DNA of 64,000 bases. It comes from Microbacterium trichothecenolyticum. Its GTDB lineage: Bacteria > Actinomycetota > Actinomycetes > Actinomycetales > Microbacteriaceae. The stretch is from contig NZ_JAUTBF010000001.1 of the NCBI RefSeq assembly GCF_030818955.1, positions 992,001-1,056,000 on the forward strand. The letters run 5' to 3'. A program made the translations under genes and the position numbers. The notes under the pieces were generated by a model. That model was not told the DNA's origin. It saw only the letters and a list, made by a program, of their open reading frames with translations, and made no database searches. Of the stretch, positions 8,538 through 19,118 are shown piece by piece (position 1 is the stretch's first letter; every line of letters starts with the position of its first letter).

Positions 8538-8867
8538 TCAGATCGCGAAGCCGAGGGCGCGCATCATGTCGCGGCCGTCGTCGGTGATCCGCTCGGGGCC
8601 CCACGGCGGCATCCACACCCAGTTGATCCGGAAGCGGTCCACCACGTTGTCGAGGGCCTGAGCGGTCTGCTCCTCGAGCACGTCGGTCAGCGGGCAGCCG
8701 GCCGACGTCAGGGTCATGTGGATGACGAGCGCGTCGTTCTCGTCATCCCACGCGAGGTCGTAGATGAGCCCCAGATCGACGACGTTGATCCCCAGCTCGG
8801 GGTCCATGACGTCTTTCAGGGCCTCGGTGACCTCGTCGTACTTCTCGGGCGCGAGGGTTGCGGTCAT
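8538..8867 (-). CDS. sufT: SufT-like MIP18/DUF59 family iron-sulfur assembly protein
   Basis: A 109-residue protein of the MIP18/PaaD-like family. Features are 'DVMDPELGINVVDLGLIYDL' in the first half and 'MTLTSAGCPLTDVLEEQ' with the conserved cysteine, followed by 'WMPPWGPERIT'. In suf operons this family helps mature Fe-S proteins, possibly by delivering clusters to targets. It is the last gene of the minus-strand suf cluster, 9 bp after sufC, and is followed by a strong terminator. The family is certain; the biochemical step is known only in outline. Confidence 0.9.
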   Translation of the reverse strand: MTATLAPEKYDEVTEALKDVMDPELGINVVDLGLIYDLAWDDENDALVIHMTLTSAGCPLTDVLEEQTAQALDNVVDRFRINWVWMPPWGPERITDDGRDMMRALGFAI

Positions 8868-8876
8868 GTAACGATC

Positions 8877-9647
8877 TTACGCGTCGATCGGGGTACCGGC
8901 CTCGAGGAAACGGTCGTAACCCTCTTCCTCGAGACGATCGGCGAGCTCGGGGCCGCCCTCTTCGACGATCCGGCCCTTCACGACCACGTGCACGAAGTCG
9001 GGGCGGATGTACCGCAGGATGCGGGTGTAGTGCGTGATCAGCAGCACGCCGAGGTCGGTCTGCTCCTTGGCGCGGTTCACGCCCTCGGACACGATCTTCA
9101 GCGCGTCGACGTCGAGGCCCGAGTCGGTCTCGTCGAGCACCGCGATCTTGGGCTTGAGCAGCTCGAGCTGGAGGATCTCGTGGCGCTTCTTCTCGCCGCC
9201 CGAGAAGCCCTCGTTGACGTTGCGGGCCGCGAACTTCGGGTCCATGCGGAGGTTCTCCATGGCGCCCTTGACGTCCTTGGTCCAGGCGCGGATGGCCGGA
9301 GCCTCGCCGTCGATGGCCGTCTTGGCGGTGCGCAGGAAGTTGGTGACGGTGACGCCGGGGATCTCGACCGGGTACTGCATGGCGAGGAAGAGGCCCGCAC
9401 GGGCACGCTCGTCGACGCTCATCTCGAGAACGTCCTCACCGTCGAGGGTGATGGAGCCGCTCGTGACGGTGTACTTGGGGTGGCCGGCGATCGTGTACGC
9501 CAGGGTCGACTTGCCGGAGCCGTTGGGCCCCATGATCGCGTGGGTCTCACCGGTGCGCATGGTCAGCGTCACACCGTTGAGGATCGGGGTCGTACCGTTC
9601 TCCGTCTCGACCGTCACGTGGAGGTCGCGGATCTCGAGGACAGACAT
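8877..9647 (-). CDS. sufC: Fe-S cluster assembly ATPase SufC
   Basis: A 256-residue ABC-type ATPase with Walker A GPNGSGKST at about residues 35-43, the SufC-specific sequence 'GHPKYTVTSGSI', signature 'GFSGGEKKRHEILQ' and Walker B 'IAVLDETDSGLDVDAL'. SufC forms the SufBC2D scaffold on which iron-sulfur clusters are built. The ATG giving MSVLEIRD was chosen because homology starts there; the frame is open further upstream only as an artefact of GC content. It follows the Rieske gene by 41 bp in the suf operon. Confidence 0.95.
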   Translation of the reverse strand: MSVLEIRDLHVTVETENGTTPILNGVTLTMRTGETHAIMGPNGSGKSTLAYTIAGHPKYTVTSGSITLDGEDVLEMSVDERARAGLFLAMQYPVEIPGVTVTNFLRTAKTAIDGEAPAIRAWTKDVKGAMENLRMDPKFAARNVNEGFSGGEKKRHEILQLELLKPKIAVLDETDSGLDVDALKIVSEGVNRAKEQTDLGVLLITHYTRILRYIRPDFVHVVVKGRIVEEGGPELADRLEEEGYDRFLEAGTPIDA

Positions 9648-9688
9648 GGTGTTCCTTACTCGGTTGTCTTGGGGGTCGTGGGCGAGGC

Positions 9689-10018
9689 TCAGGCCGTCGC
9701 CTTGGTGACGGAAGGATCGATGAGCACGTCGTCTCCGTCGATCACGACCTCGTACACGGGGACCGGCTCGAAGGCCGGCAGGTTCAGGGGGCGTCCGGTC
9801 CTGAGCGAGAAGGCCGAGCCGTGTGCCCAGCACTCCAGCGTCTCGCCCTCGACGAAACCGTCCGACAGCGAGATGTCGCCGTGGGTGCAGACGTCGCCGA
9901 TCGCGTGGACCTCACCGTTGCCGTCGAGGACGACGGCGATCGCGACGCCGTCGATCTCGACGCGGTGCGCTTCGTCTTGCGTCAGGTCGCTCAGGCCGCA
10001 GGCGCGCGTGGCGCTCAC
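9689..10018 (-). CDS. Rieske-type [2Fe-2S] ferredoxin-like protein in the suf operon
   Basis: A 109-residue single-domain Rieske protein: C44-T-H46 and C63-W-A-H66 are the four ligands of a [2Fe-2S] cluster, spaced as in ferredoxin subunits of non-heme dioxygenases. Its GTG start overlaps the sufD stop by 4 bp, so it is translationally coupled to the scaffold. Its place between sufD and sufC suggests a role in cluster biogenesis, perhaps as an electron donor or a carrier, rather than in aromatic degradation, for which no genes are present. The function is inferred from position only. Confidence 0.88.
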   Translation of the reverse strand: MSATRACGLSDLTQDEAHRVEIDGVAIAVVLDGNGEVHAIGDVCTHGDISLSDGFVEGETLECWAHGSAFSLRTGRPLNLPAFEPVPVYEVVIDGDDVLIDPSVTKATA

Positions 10019-11208
10019 GCCGCAGCTCCCTCGGCCAGCTCGCGCTCGATCGCCGCAATGAGCTCGGACTCGAGCTCCGGGATGCCGATGCGCTGGACGA
10101 TCTCGCTGAGGAAGCCGAGCACGACCAGGCGTCGTGCCTCGTCCTCGGCGATGCCGCGGGCCTGCAGGTAGAACAGCTGCTCGTCGTCGAAGCGACCGGT
10201 GGCGCTGGCGTGGCCGGCGCCCTGGATGTCGCCCGTCTCGATCTCGAGGTTGGGGATCGAATCGGCGCGGGCGCCGTCGGTGAGCACGAGGTTGCGGTTG
10301 GCCTCATACGAGTCGGTGCCCGTGGCATCCGGTCCGATGAGCACGTCGCCGATCCACACGCTGCGGGCGCTCTCGCCCTGCAGGGCGCCCTTGTAGAGCA
10401 CGTCGCCGACGGTGTGCGGACCCTTGTGGTGCAGGTACACCTGCGACTCGAGGTGCTGCCCCGCATCGGAGAACGACAGGCCGTACAGACGCCCCTCGCT
10501 GCCGGCGCCCGAGAGCTCGACCGACGGGTTCACGCGCACGACGCCGCCACCGAAGCTCACCACGACGTGGGTGAGCTTGGCGTCGCGGTCGACGCGCGCC
10601 TGGTGCGACGACGCGTGGATCGCGTCGTCGGCCCAGTTCTGCACGGACACGACCGTGAGGTCGGCGCCGTCGCGCACGAGGATCTCGACGTTCTGGGCGT
10701 GCTGCGCCGTGCCCTCGTGCCGGAGCACGACGGTGCCGCGCGAGTGCGGCTGCGCCTCGATCACGACGTGGGCGTGCGCGAGGCCGCCCGTGCCGGTCAG
10801 CCGCACGACGATGGGCTCGTCGAGCTCGACGTTCGCGGGAATGCGCAGCAGCGGCGCCTCGGCCTCGTGCGTCCACGCGAGGGCAGCGGTCAGGTCTTCC
10901 GGTCGGAAGTGCTCGCCGCGCGGGGCGTCGCCCGCCGCGAGACGGAGCTGCTCGACCTCCGCCGGCGCCTGGACGTCGACCTGGATGACGCCCGAAGGGC
11001 CGGCCTCGTCGGCGAACAGCGGTGCGATCCGGTCGACCGGGGTGAGCTTCCAGTTCACCTCACGGCCGGTCGGAACGCCGAAGTCCGCAGGATCGAACGA
11101 CGTGGGCCGCTCCGAGCGCGTCTGCACCGGAACGACGGATGCCACGAGCGCGGCAGGGTCGATGTGACCCTCCGCAGCGGCTGCGGGGGTCTGCGTCGCG
11201 GTCGTCAC
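10015..11208 (-). CDS. sufD: Fe-S cluster assembly protein SufD
   Basis: A 397-residue SufB/SufD-family protein, the non-catalytic half of the SufBC2D scaffold. The C-terminal beta-helix has 'GDVLYKGALQGESARSVW' and, near the end, the motif 'QLFYLQARGIAEDEARRLVVLGFLSE'. The start is the GTG just before the sufB stop, which directly abuts it. The N-terminus is Ala-rich and variable as in other actinobacteria. It lies second in the operon, directly after sufB. Confidence 0.94.
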   Translation of the reverse strand: MTTATQTPAAAAEGHIDPAALVASVVPVQTRSERPTSFDPADFGVPTGREVNWKLTPVDRIAPLFADEAGPSGVIQVDVQAPAEVEQLRLAAGDAPRGEHFRPEDLTAALAWTHEAEAPLLRIPANVELDEPIVVRLTGTGGLAHAHVVIEAQPHSRGTVVLRHEGTAQHAQNVEILVRDGADLTVVSVQNWADDAIHASSHQARVDRDAKLTHVVVSFGGGVVRVNPSVELSGAGSEGRLYGLSFSDAGQHLESQVYLHHKGPHTVGDVLYKGALQGESARSVWIGDVLIGPDATGTDSYEANRNLVLTDGARADSIPNLEIETGDIQGAGHASATGRFDDEQLFYLQARGIAEDEARRLVVLGFLSEIVQRIGIPELESELIAAIERELAEGAAA

Positions 11209-12627
<1,419 letters not shown>

Positions 12628-12875
12628 GGTGATCACTCTCCTTCTCGGGCCTCAACGGTGTCATCCGCCCCGACATTCCGGACTCCGGTCGAAGTCCCAG
12701 CAATGTCGCTGGTGGGCCCGCTCGAAGGCGCTGGCTGCGCGCCTAGACTGTCTCTGGTGCCGGTCGCGTAAGCGCTGCACCCGGACCCTTTGATTCTACA
12801 GGCAACACCCGCTCTCGGCACGGCAGGCCCCCTGTTCCCGCAGCCCGAACGGAAGAATGCCAGGAAGCCAGACGC
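12628..12875. promoter_or_regulatory. divergent promoter region between sufB and ctaA
   Basis: TAGAAT on the minus strand (12793-12798) is a -10 candidate for suf, giving a leader of about 160 nt. TAGACT on the plus strand (12744-12749) is a candidate for ctaA with a leader of about 125 nt. Neither has a clear -35. I see no sufR-like regulator gene beside the operon and no iron-box match in this stretch. Confidence 0.4.
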
Positions 12876-13865
12876 ATGTCCTCCGCCCCGTCCCCCGCCG
12901 CGCGCTCACCCCGGAGCGGCCTGCTCCCCCGCCTGCGCGGCCTGCTGCCCACCCGCGTGAGCAGGCGCACCCGAGTCCTCGCCTGGCTCGTCCTCGTCAG
13001 CAACGTCGTGATCGTCGGCACCGGCGGGCTCGTCCGGCTGACGGGCTCGGGCATGGGGTGCGAGACCTGGCCTTACTGCACGAGCGAGTCCCTCGTTCCG
13101 ACACGAGAGCTCGGCATCCACGGTCTCATCGAATTCGGCAACCGCACCCTGACCGGTGTGCTCGTGATCATCGCGCTGCTGGCCTTCCTCGCTGTGGTGC
13201 GGACGGGCCGTCGCGATCTGCGCGCCCTGACACTCGCCAACGGCATCGGGATCATCCTGCAGGCGGTCATCGGCGGCATCGTCGTCTGGCTGCACCTGCC
13301 CCCCACGCTCGTCGGCATCCACTTCGTCATCTCCGCAGCCCTCGTCGCCAATGGCGCCGCCCTCGTGGCCCGGGCCTTCGCGCCCGCCGGCCCCCGGCGC
13401 CTCGCCGTGAGTCGCCCGTTCGCGAGCCTCGCCCACCTCACGAGCGGTTTCGTCGCCGTCACGGTGCTCGTCGGCATCCTGCTCACCGGCTCCGGCCCCC
13501 ACGCCGGCGACGACCTGGCCGCCCGCAACGGTCTCGACCCCGTGCTGTGGCAGCACATCCACTCCTGGCCCGCGTACATCACCTTCGCGCTGACGCTCGT
13601 GATGATCTTCGCGTCGTGGCGCACGCCGCCCGCCCAGCGCCTGAACCTCTGGGTCGGTCTGCTGCTCGCCATCGAGGTCACGCAGATCGCGGTCGGCCTC
13701 TGGCAGGCACGCACCGGGCTGCCCATCGTGCTCGTGAACATCCACATGGTGCTCGCGGTCTCACTCGTCGCGGCGATGACCGCCGTCGTCATGCACCTCA
13801 AGACGTCCGTGCCTGCGGAGAACCCGACGCCGCTCACCGTCGCGACGGCCGGCGCGCAGCCCTGA
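12876..13865 (+). CDS. ctaA: heme A synthase (CtaA/COX15 family)
   Basis: A 329-residue membrane protein with about eight hydrophobic segments. It has the CtaA motif 'GGLVRLTGSGMGCETWPYC', 'IHGLIEFGNRTLTG' with a heme-ligand histidine, a later 'GIHFVISA' and 'NIHMVLA', giving the paired histidines expected of a heme A synthase. It hydroxylates the C8 methyl of heme O to make heme A for aa3-type cytochrome oxidase. AGGAAG precedes the ATG. Heme O synthase (ctaB) lies 0.9 kb downstream on the opposite strand, so the pathway genes are near each other but not co-transcribed. Confidence 0.93.
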   Translation: MSSAPSPAARSPRSGLLPRLRGLLPTRVSRRTRVLAWLVLVSNVVIVGTGGLVRLTGSGMGCETWPYCTSESLVPTRELGIHGLIEFGNRTLTGVLVIIALLAFLAVVRTGRRDLRALTLANGIGIILQAVIGGIVVWLHLPPTLVGIHFVISAALVANGAALVARAFAPAGPRRLAVSRPFASLAHLTSGFVAVTVLVGILLTGSGPHAGDDLAARNGLDPVLWQHIHSWPAYITFALTLVMIFASWRTPPAQRLNLWVGLLLAIEVTQIAVGLWQARTGLPIVLVNIHMVLAVSLVAAMTAVVMHLKTSVPAENPTPLTVATAGAQP

Positions 13866-14052
13866 TCGCACGAGAAACCCGCCGGGAGCCCCTATACGCT
13901 CATAGGGAAATCATCGGCGACCCCTAGCCGCCGCCATGCCGCGTGCGCGAGCCTGAATCGTCCGGTGCGCCCCTGCGCCCGGATCCCCCGGTGCTCGGCC
14001 CCGGAACCGCCCCCGCGCCTGACCCGGCACGGAACGACAAGGAGTACATCAC

Positions 14053-14535
14053 ATGCAGACCCGTCCCCGCCTGGTGACCAGCATCCCGTTCTGGGTGCTC
14101 GTGGTCGCGTCGCTCGCCGCAGTGATCGGCGGACTCGTCATCGTCCTGCGCCAGGTCGACGCCATCGAAGCCCTGGTCAACGACCCCAACGCCACCGTCG
14201 TCACCGTCTACGTCGCGCAGTCCTGGGTGTCGGTCGGCGCCGCGGTGCTCGCCGCCGGCGCCATCGGCGTCGCGTCGGCCCTCGCCGTCGCCGCCGTCGT
14301 CACCACGCGCACGCGTCCCGACGTCGCCATCGAGACCATCGACTGGAGCAGCGACGACGAGACCGCTCTCGAGCCGGCTGCCGAAACGGCAGTGCCCGCA
14401 GCCGCCGCACCGGCGACCGTCGCCGCGCCCATCGCGGTCGAGGATGCCGACGTCGAGACGCCGTCGACCGCCACGGCCCCGGCACAGGCCGCCGCCGCGC
14501 AGCAGGACCGCGACGAGGACCGCTCCTCGCGCTGA
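14053..14535 (+). CDS. two-helix membrane protein of unknown function
   Basis: A 160-residue protein with two strong membrane segments (residues about 11-33 and 58-80) and a long Ala/Pro/acidic C-terminal tail starting around residue 85 that should lie in the cytoplasm. AAGGAG lies 8 nt before the ATG. No domain is recognised. It is followed closely by a strong terminator and lies between ctaA and ctaB, but nothing in the sequence links it to heme A synthesis. Confidence 0.75.
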   Translation: MQTRPRLVTSIPFWVLVVASLAAVIGGLVIVLRQVDAIEALVNDPNATVVTVYVAQSWVSVGAAVLAAGAIGVASALAVAAVVTTRTRPDVAIETIDWSSDDETALEPAAETAVPAAAAPATVAAPIAVEDADVETPSTATAPAQAAAAQQDRDEDRSSR

Positions 14536-14551
14536 TCTCCCGTCAGACGAG

Positions 14552-14585
14552 AGCGGCCGCCCCGATCGTCGGGGCGGCCGCTTTC
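14552..14585 (+). terminator. rho-independent terminator
   Basis: A perfect 14-bp stem (AGCGGCCGCCCCGA and complement) with a 3-nt loop, then TTTCG, 17 bp after the stop of the preceding membrane protein gene. Confidence 0.85.
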
Positions 14586-14724
14586 GTCATGCCCGAGAAA
14601 CCACGACATCGGGAGGACTGCCGATCCCGCAGGCGGTCACCGGGGCATCGGCGCCCGGCTCCGCCCCGCTCGAGCACCGAGAAAAGCCCGCTGCTCACGG
14701 GGCAGGCGTTCTGATCGATGCGGG

Positions 14725-15651
14725 TCAGAAGGGAAGCAGCGGGTCGACCGCGATCGCGACGAACAGCAGCGTGAGGTAGGTGATCGAGGCGTGGAACACG
14801 CGCATCGGCCGCGGCTCCCCGCCGCGAACCGCGCGGGAGTACAGGCGGTGCGACTCGTAGACGAACCATCCGCCGAACACCAGCGCCGACACGGAATAGA
14901 CCAGGCCCATGGATGCCACGGGGATCAGCAGCAGCGAGCACGCGACGGTGGCCCACGCGTACAGGATCACCTGCAGGCCGACCTGCGAGCCGCTGCGCGT
15001 GGCACCGAGCATGGGAACGTCGACCTCGTCGTACTGGTCGGCGTACTTCATCGACAGCGGCCAGTAGTGCGGCGGCGTCCACAGGAACACCAGCAGGAAC
15101 AGGATGAACGGCGCCCACGACAGCGAACCGGCGACGGCCGACCATCCGATGAGCACGGGGAAGCATCCGGCGATACCGCCCCACACGATGTTCTGCTCGG
15201 TGCGCCGCTTGAGGATCATCGTGTAGATCACGACGTAGAAGAAGATGGCCGCAGCCGAGAGCCCCGCGGCGAGCGGGTTGGTGAACGCCCACAGCCACGC
15301 GGTCGACACGGCCGCGAGCGTCCACGCGAACACGAGGGCGCCGCGCGGCGAGACCTCACCCGTCACCAGCGGACGGTTTTCGGTGCGCTGCATGTGCGCG
15401 TCGATGTCGCGGTCGAGGTACATGTTGAACGCCGCAGCCGATCCGGCGCTCAGCGAGCCGCCGATGACCGTGGCGAAGATCAACCACAGGTTGGGCAGTC
15501 CCCCCTGCGCCAGGATCATCACCGGCACGGTGGTGACCAGCAGGAGTTCCAGCACGCGAGGCTTGGTCAGGGCGACGTAGGCCCGGATGGTGCGTCCGAC
15601 GGAGCGGCGATCGGTCGTCGCAATGACGTGCGACGTCGTCGAGATGTCCAT
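14725..15651 (-). CDS. ctaB: protoheme IX farnesyltransferase (heme O synthase)
   Basis: A 308-residue UbiA-family prenyltransferase with several membrane segments. It has the first Asp-rich motif '[19 protein letters not shown]' and the second '[13 protein letters not shown]', which bind Mg-diphosphate, plus '[13 protein letters not shown]' at the N-terminus. It attaches farnesyl to heme B, giving heme O, the substrate of CtaA. The ATG giving MDISTTSH was chosen: GGGGGA lies just before it, and the -10 candidate at 15686-15691 places the transcription start downstream of the alternative ATG at 15684. It diverges from the tkt operon. Confidence 0.94.
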   Translation of the reverse strand: MDISTTSHVIATTDRRSVGRTIRAYVALTKPRVLELLLVTTVPVMILAQGGLPNLWLIFATVIGGSLSAGSAAAFNMYLDRDIDAHMQRTENRPLVTGEVSPRGALVFAWTLAAVSTAWLWAFTNPLAAGLSAAAIFFYVVIYTMILKRRTEQNIVWGGIAGCFPVLIGWSAVAGSLSWAPFILFLLVFLWTPPHYWPLSMKYADQYDEVDVPMLGATRSGSQVGLQVILYAWATVACSLLLIPVASMGLVYSVSALVFGGWFVYESHRLYSRAVRGGEPRPMRVFHASITYLTLLFVAIAVDPLLPF

Positions 15652-15685
15652 CGTCCCCCGGGGTAGCGCGTATAGAACTCCCACG

Positions 15686-15691
15686 ATTCTA
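15686..15691 (-). promoter_or_regulatory. putative -10 box of ctaB
   Basis: TAGAAT on the minus strand, 35 bp before the ctaB ATG, giving a leader of about 28 nt. No clear -35. Confidence 0.5.
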
Positions 15692-15763
15692 TGTCATCCC
15701 CACCACACGACCGGCCGAGTGTCGACCCCCGTCACGTGCGGCAACGAAAGCGGGTGATCTCGC

Positions 15764-15769
15764 TATGCT
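15764..15769 (+). promoter_or_regulatory. putative -10 box of the tkt operon
   Basis: TATGCT, about 106 bp upstream of the transketolase start, in the ctaB-tkt divergent region. The -35 is not obvious. Confidence 0.5.
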
Positions 15770-15875
15770 GGCGAGGAACGCGCGCCCCGCGCCGACACCC
15801 CACCCCCCTCCCACTCCTACGGTGGCGAGCGCGGACGTCGGACCGTGAACCGGGCGCAGAATCGAGAAAGGCACC

Positions 15876-17978
15876 GTGTTGTCGGACTTCGAATGGGACG
15901 AGATCGATCGGCGCGCGGTGGACACCGCTCGCATTCTCGCGGCTGACGCCGTCGAGAAGGTGGGCAACGGCCACCCCGGGACGGCGATGTCGCTGGCTCC
16001 CGCCGCGTACCTGCTCTACCAGCGTGTGCTGCGTCACGACCCGGCGGACACCCACTGGCCCGGCCGCGACCGCTTCATCCTGTCTGCGGGACACTCCTCC
16101 CTCACCCAGTACGTCCAGCTGTACCTCGGCGGCTTCGGCCTCGAGCTGAGAGACCTCCAGGCGCTGCGCACCTGGGGCTCGCTGACCCCCGGCCACCCCG
16201 AGTACGGGCACACCGACGGTGTCGAGATCACCACCGGCCCGCTCGGCCAGGGTCTGGCCTCCTCGGTCGGCTTCGCCTACGCCGCGCGCTATGAGCGGGG
16301 TCTGTTCGACCCCGAGACCCCCGCCGGCGAGAGCCCGTTCGACCACTTCGTCTACGTGATCGCCGGTGACGGCGACCTCCAGGAGGGCGTCACGAGCGAG
16401 GCATCCTCGCTCGCCGGCCACCAGGAGCTCGGCAACCTCATCGCGATCTACGACTCGAACCAGATCTCGATCGAAGACGACACCAACGTCGCCTTCACCG
16501 AGGACGTGCACAAGCGCTACGAGTCCTACGGCTGGCACGTGCAGACGGTGGACTGGAAGAAGACCGGTCAGTACGTCGAAGACGTCGCCGAACTCTACGC
16601 CGCGATCGAGGCCGCGAAGGGCGAGACGAGCAAGCCCTCGCTCATCATCCTCAAGACCATCATCGGTTGGCCCTCGCCCGGCAAGCAGAACTCCGGCAAG
16701 ATCCACGGCTCCGCCCTCGGTGCCGACGAACTGCGCGCCACGAAGGAGGTGCTCGGCTTCGACCCCGAGCAGCACTTCGCCGTCTCCGACGACGTCATCG
16801 CCCACACCCGCGAGCTCGTGCAGCGCGGCGAGGCCGAGAAGGCCGCCTGGCAGCAGAAGTTCGACGCGTGGGCCGCGGCGCACCCCGAGCGCAAGCAGCT
16901 GTGGGACCGCCTCCAGGCCCGCGAGCTCCCCGCCGACATCGCCGACGCACTCCCCGCCTTCGAAGCCGGCAAGGACGTCTCGACCCGCGCCGCCTCCGGC
17001 ACGGTCATCAACGCCCTGGCCGCCGAGCTTCCCGAGCTCTGGGGCGGCTCGGCCGACCTCGCCGAGTCCAACCTGACGACCATCAAGGATGCCAAGTCCT
17101 TCATCCCCGCCGAGTGGTCGACGCACGAATGGACGGGAAGCCCCTACGGCCGTGTGCTGCACTTCGGCATCCGCGAGCACGCGATGGGCGCGATCCTCAA
17201 CGGCATCGTCCTGCACGGTCCGACGCGCCCCTTCGGCGGCACGTTCCTCATCTTCAGCGACTACATGCGCCCGCCGGTGCGTCTGGCCGCGCTGATGAAC
17301 ATCCCGACGCTGTTCGTCTGGACGCACGACTCCGTCGCCCTCGGCGAAGACGGACCGACCCACCAGCCGATCGAGCAGCTGGCGACCCTGCGCGCCATCC
17401 CGAACTTCGCTCTCGTGCGTCCCGCCGACGCCAACGAGACGAGCGTCGTCTGGCTGGAGCTGCTGCGTCGTACGGCCGGCCCCGCGGGCCTCGCGCTGAC
17501 CCGCCAGAACATCCCGGTCTTCGCCCGCGGCGACGGTGAGGCATCCGGTGACGAGTTCGCCTCGGCCGCAGGTGCGGTCAAGGGCGCGTACGTCCTGGCG
17601 GAGGCGGCGAACGGCGAGCCCGACGTCATTCTCATCGCCACCGGTTCCGAGGTGCAGCTGGCCGTCGAGGCCCGCGAGACGCTCGCCGCCGAGGGCGTGC
17701 ACGCCCGCGTGGTGTCGGCCCCGTCGCTGGAGTGGTTCGCCGAGCAGGACGAGGAGTACCGCGAGTCGGTGCTGCCCTCGTCGGTGAAGGCGCGCGTGTC
17801 GGTCGAGGCCGGCTCCGCTCTCAGCTGGCACGGCATCGTCGGCGACGCCGGCCGCTCGGTCGCGATCGACCACTTCGGTGCGTCGGCCGACTACAAGACC
17901 CTTTTCCAGAAGTTCGGCATCACGGCCGAGGCCGTCGTCGAGGCCGCGCGCGACTCGATCGCGGCGGCGAAGAAGTAA
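15876..17978 (+). CDS. tkt: transketolase
   Basis: A 700-residue thiamine-diphosphate enzyme. The first domain has '[15 protein letters not shown]' and '[13 protein letters not shown]' (the ThDP motif, starting GDG), then '[17 protein letters not shown]'. The central domain has '[11 protein letters not shown]' with the catalytic Glu and '[20 protein letters not shown]'. It moves two-carbon units between sugar phosphates, joining glycolysis and the pentose phosphate pathway. The GTG start has AAAGG before it. It heads the operon tkt-tal-pgi-zwf-opcA-pgl, in which the last four junctions overlap or nearly touch. Confidence 0.96.
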   Translation: MLSDFEWDEIDRRAVDTARILAADAVEKVGNGHPGTAMSLAPAAYLLYQRVLRHDPADTHWPGRDRFILSAGHSSLTQYVQLYLGGFGLELRDLQALRTWGSLTPGHPEYGHTDGVEITTGPLGQGLASSVGFAYAARYERGLFDPETPAGESPFDHFVYVIAGDGDLQEGVTSEASSLAGHQELGNLIAIYDSNQISIEDDTNVAFTEDVHKRYESYGWHVQTVDWKKTGQYVEDVAELYAAIEAAKGETSKPSLIILKTIIGWPSPGKQNSGKIHGSALGADELRATKEVLGFDPEQHFAVSDDVIAHTRELVQRGEAEKAAWQQKFDAWAAAHPERKQLWDRLQARELPADIADALPAFEAGKDVSTRAASGTVINALAAELPELWGGSADLAESNLTTIKDAKSFIPAEWSTHEWTGSPYGRVLHFGIREHAMGAILNGIVLHGPTRPFGGTFLIFSDYMRPPVRLAALMNIPTLFVWTHDSVALGEDGPTHQPIEQLATLRAIPNFALVRPADANETSVVWLELLRRTAGPAGLALTRQNIPVFARGDGEASGDEFASAAGAVKGAYVLAEAANGEPDVILIATGSEVQLAVEARETLAAEGVHARVVSAPSLEWFAEQDEEYRESVLPSSVKARVSVEAGSALSWHGIVGDAGRSVAIDHFGASADYKTLFQKFGITAEAVVEAARDSIAAAKK

Positions 17979-17996
17979 TCCGAGGAGATTAACGAC

Positions 17997-19118
17997 ATGA
18001 GCACTCCCACCGAACAGCTCTCCGCCGCCGGCGTCAGCATCTGGCTCGACGACCTGTCGCGCCAGCGCATCCAGTCGGGCAATCTCGCCGAGCTCATCGA
18101 GGCGCGCAACGTCTCGGGCGTCACGACGAACCCGACCATCTTCGCCGGCGCCCTCTCGAAGGGCGAGGCGTACGAGGGTCAGGTGCAGGAGCTGGCCGCC
18201 GCCGGCGCCGATGTCGACGAGGCGATCTTCTCGATCACCACCGACGACGTCCGCGACGCGTGCGACATCTTCTTGCCCGTGTTCGAGGCCACCGACGGTG
18301 TCGACGGCCGCGTGTCGATCGAGGTCTCCCCCGACCTCGCCCACGACACCGAGGGCACCGTGGCGCAGGCGAAAGATCTGTCGGCGCGCGTCGACCGCAA
18401 GAACGTGCTGATCAAGATCCCCGCGACCAAGGCGGGCCTTCCGGCCATCACCGAGGTCATCGGTGCGGGTATCTCCGTCAACGTCACGCTCATCTTCAGC
18501 CTCGAGCGCTACGAAGAGGTCATCGACGCCTACCTCGCCGGTGTCGAGAAGGCGCAGGCCGCCGGGCACGACATCTCGACCCTGCAGTCGGTCGCATCGT
18601 TCTTCGTCTCGCGCGTCGACACCGAGATCGACAAGCGCCTCGCAGCTCTCGGCACCGACGAGGCCGCCGCGCTCAAGGGCAAGGCCGGCATCGCCAACGC
18701 GCGCCTCGCGTACGAGCTGTTCGAGAAGAAGTTCGCCGAAGACCGCGCGAAGAAGCTCCTGGATGCCGGTGCGACGGTCCAGCGTCCGCTGTGGGCCTCG
18801 ACGGGTGTGAAAGACCCCGCCCTGCCCGACACGCTGTACGTGACTGAGCTCGTCGCCCCGGGCACCGTGAACACCATGCCCGAGAAGACCCTCGAGGCGA
18901 CCTTCGACCACGGTGTCATCACGGGTGACACCGTGACCGGTGCCTACGCCGAGGCCCACGAGGTGTTCGACCGTCTCGCCGCGGCCGGCGTCGACGTCGC
19001 CGACGCGACGCAGACGCTCGAGGACGAGGGTGTCGAGAAGTTCATCGCCTCGTGGCACGAGCTGCAGGACACCGTCAAGACCGCCCTCGAAGCCGGAAGC
19101 GCCCAGGCCGCGCAGTGA
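17997..19118 (+). CDS. tal: transaldolase
   Basis: A 373-residue transaldolase of the longer actinobacterial type. '[16 protein letters not shown]' is the family N-terminal motif and '[15 protein letters not shown]' carries the Schiff-base lysine. It transfers dihydroxyacetone units in the non-oxidative pentose phosphate branch. CGAGGAG lies before the ATG, 18 bp after tkt. The stop overlaps the GTG start of pgi (GTGA at 19115-19118). In some actinobacteria tal is fused to pgi; here they are separate but coupled. Confidence 0.95.
   Translation: MSTPTEQLSAAGVSIWLDDLSRQRIQSGNLAELIEARNVSGVTTNPTIFAGALSKGEAYEGQVQELAAAGADVDEAIFSITTDDVRDACDIFLPVFEATDGVDGRVSIEVSPDLAHDTEGTVAQAKDLSARVDRKNVLIKIPATKAGLPAITEVIGAGISVNVTLIFSLERYEEVIDAYLAGVEKAQAAGHDISTLQSVASFFVSRVDTEIDKRLAALGTDEAAALKGKAGIANARLAYELFEKKFAEDRAKKLLDAGATVQRPLWASTGVKDPALPDTLYVTELVAPGTVNTMPEKTLEATFDHGVITGDTVTGAYAEAHEVFDRLAAAGVDVADATQTLEDEGVEKFIASWHELQDTVKTALEAGSAQAAQ

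Noticed and set aside
14586..14724. A ctaB terminator downstream of its stop
   Set aside because: Candidate arms near 14690-14712 do not pair well; termination may rely on the convergent hairpin at 14552-14585.
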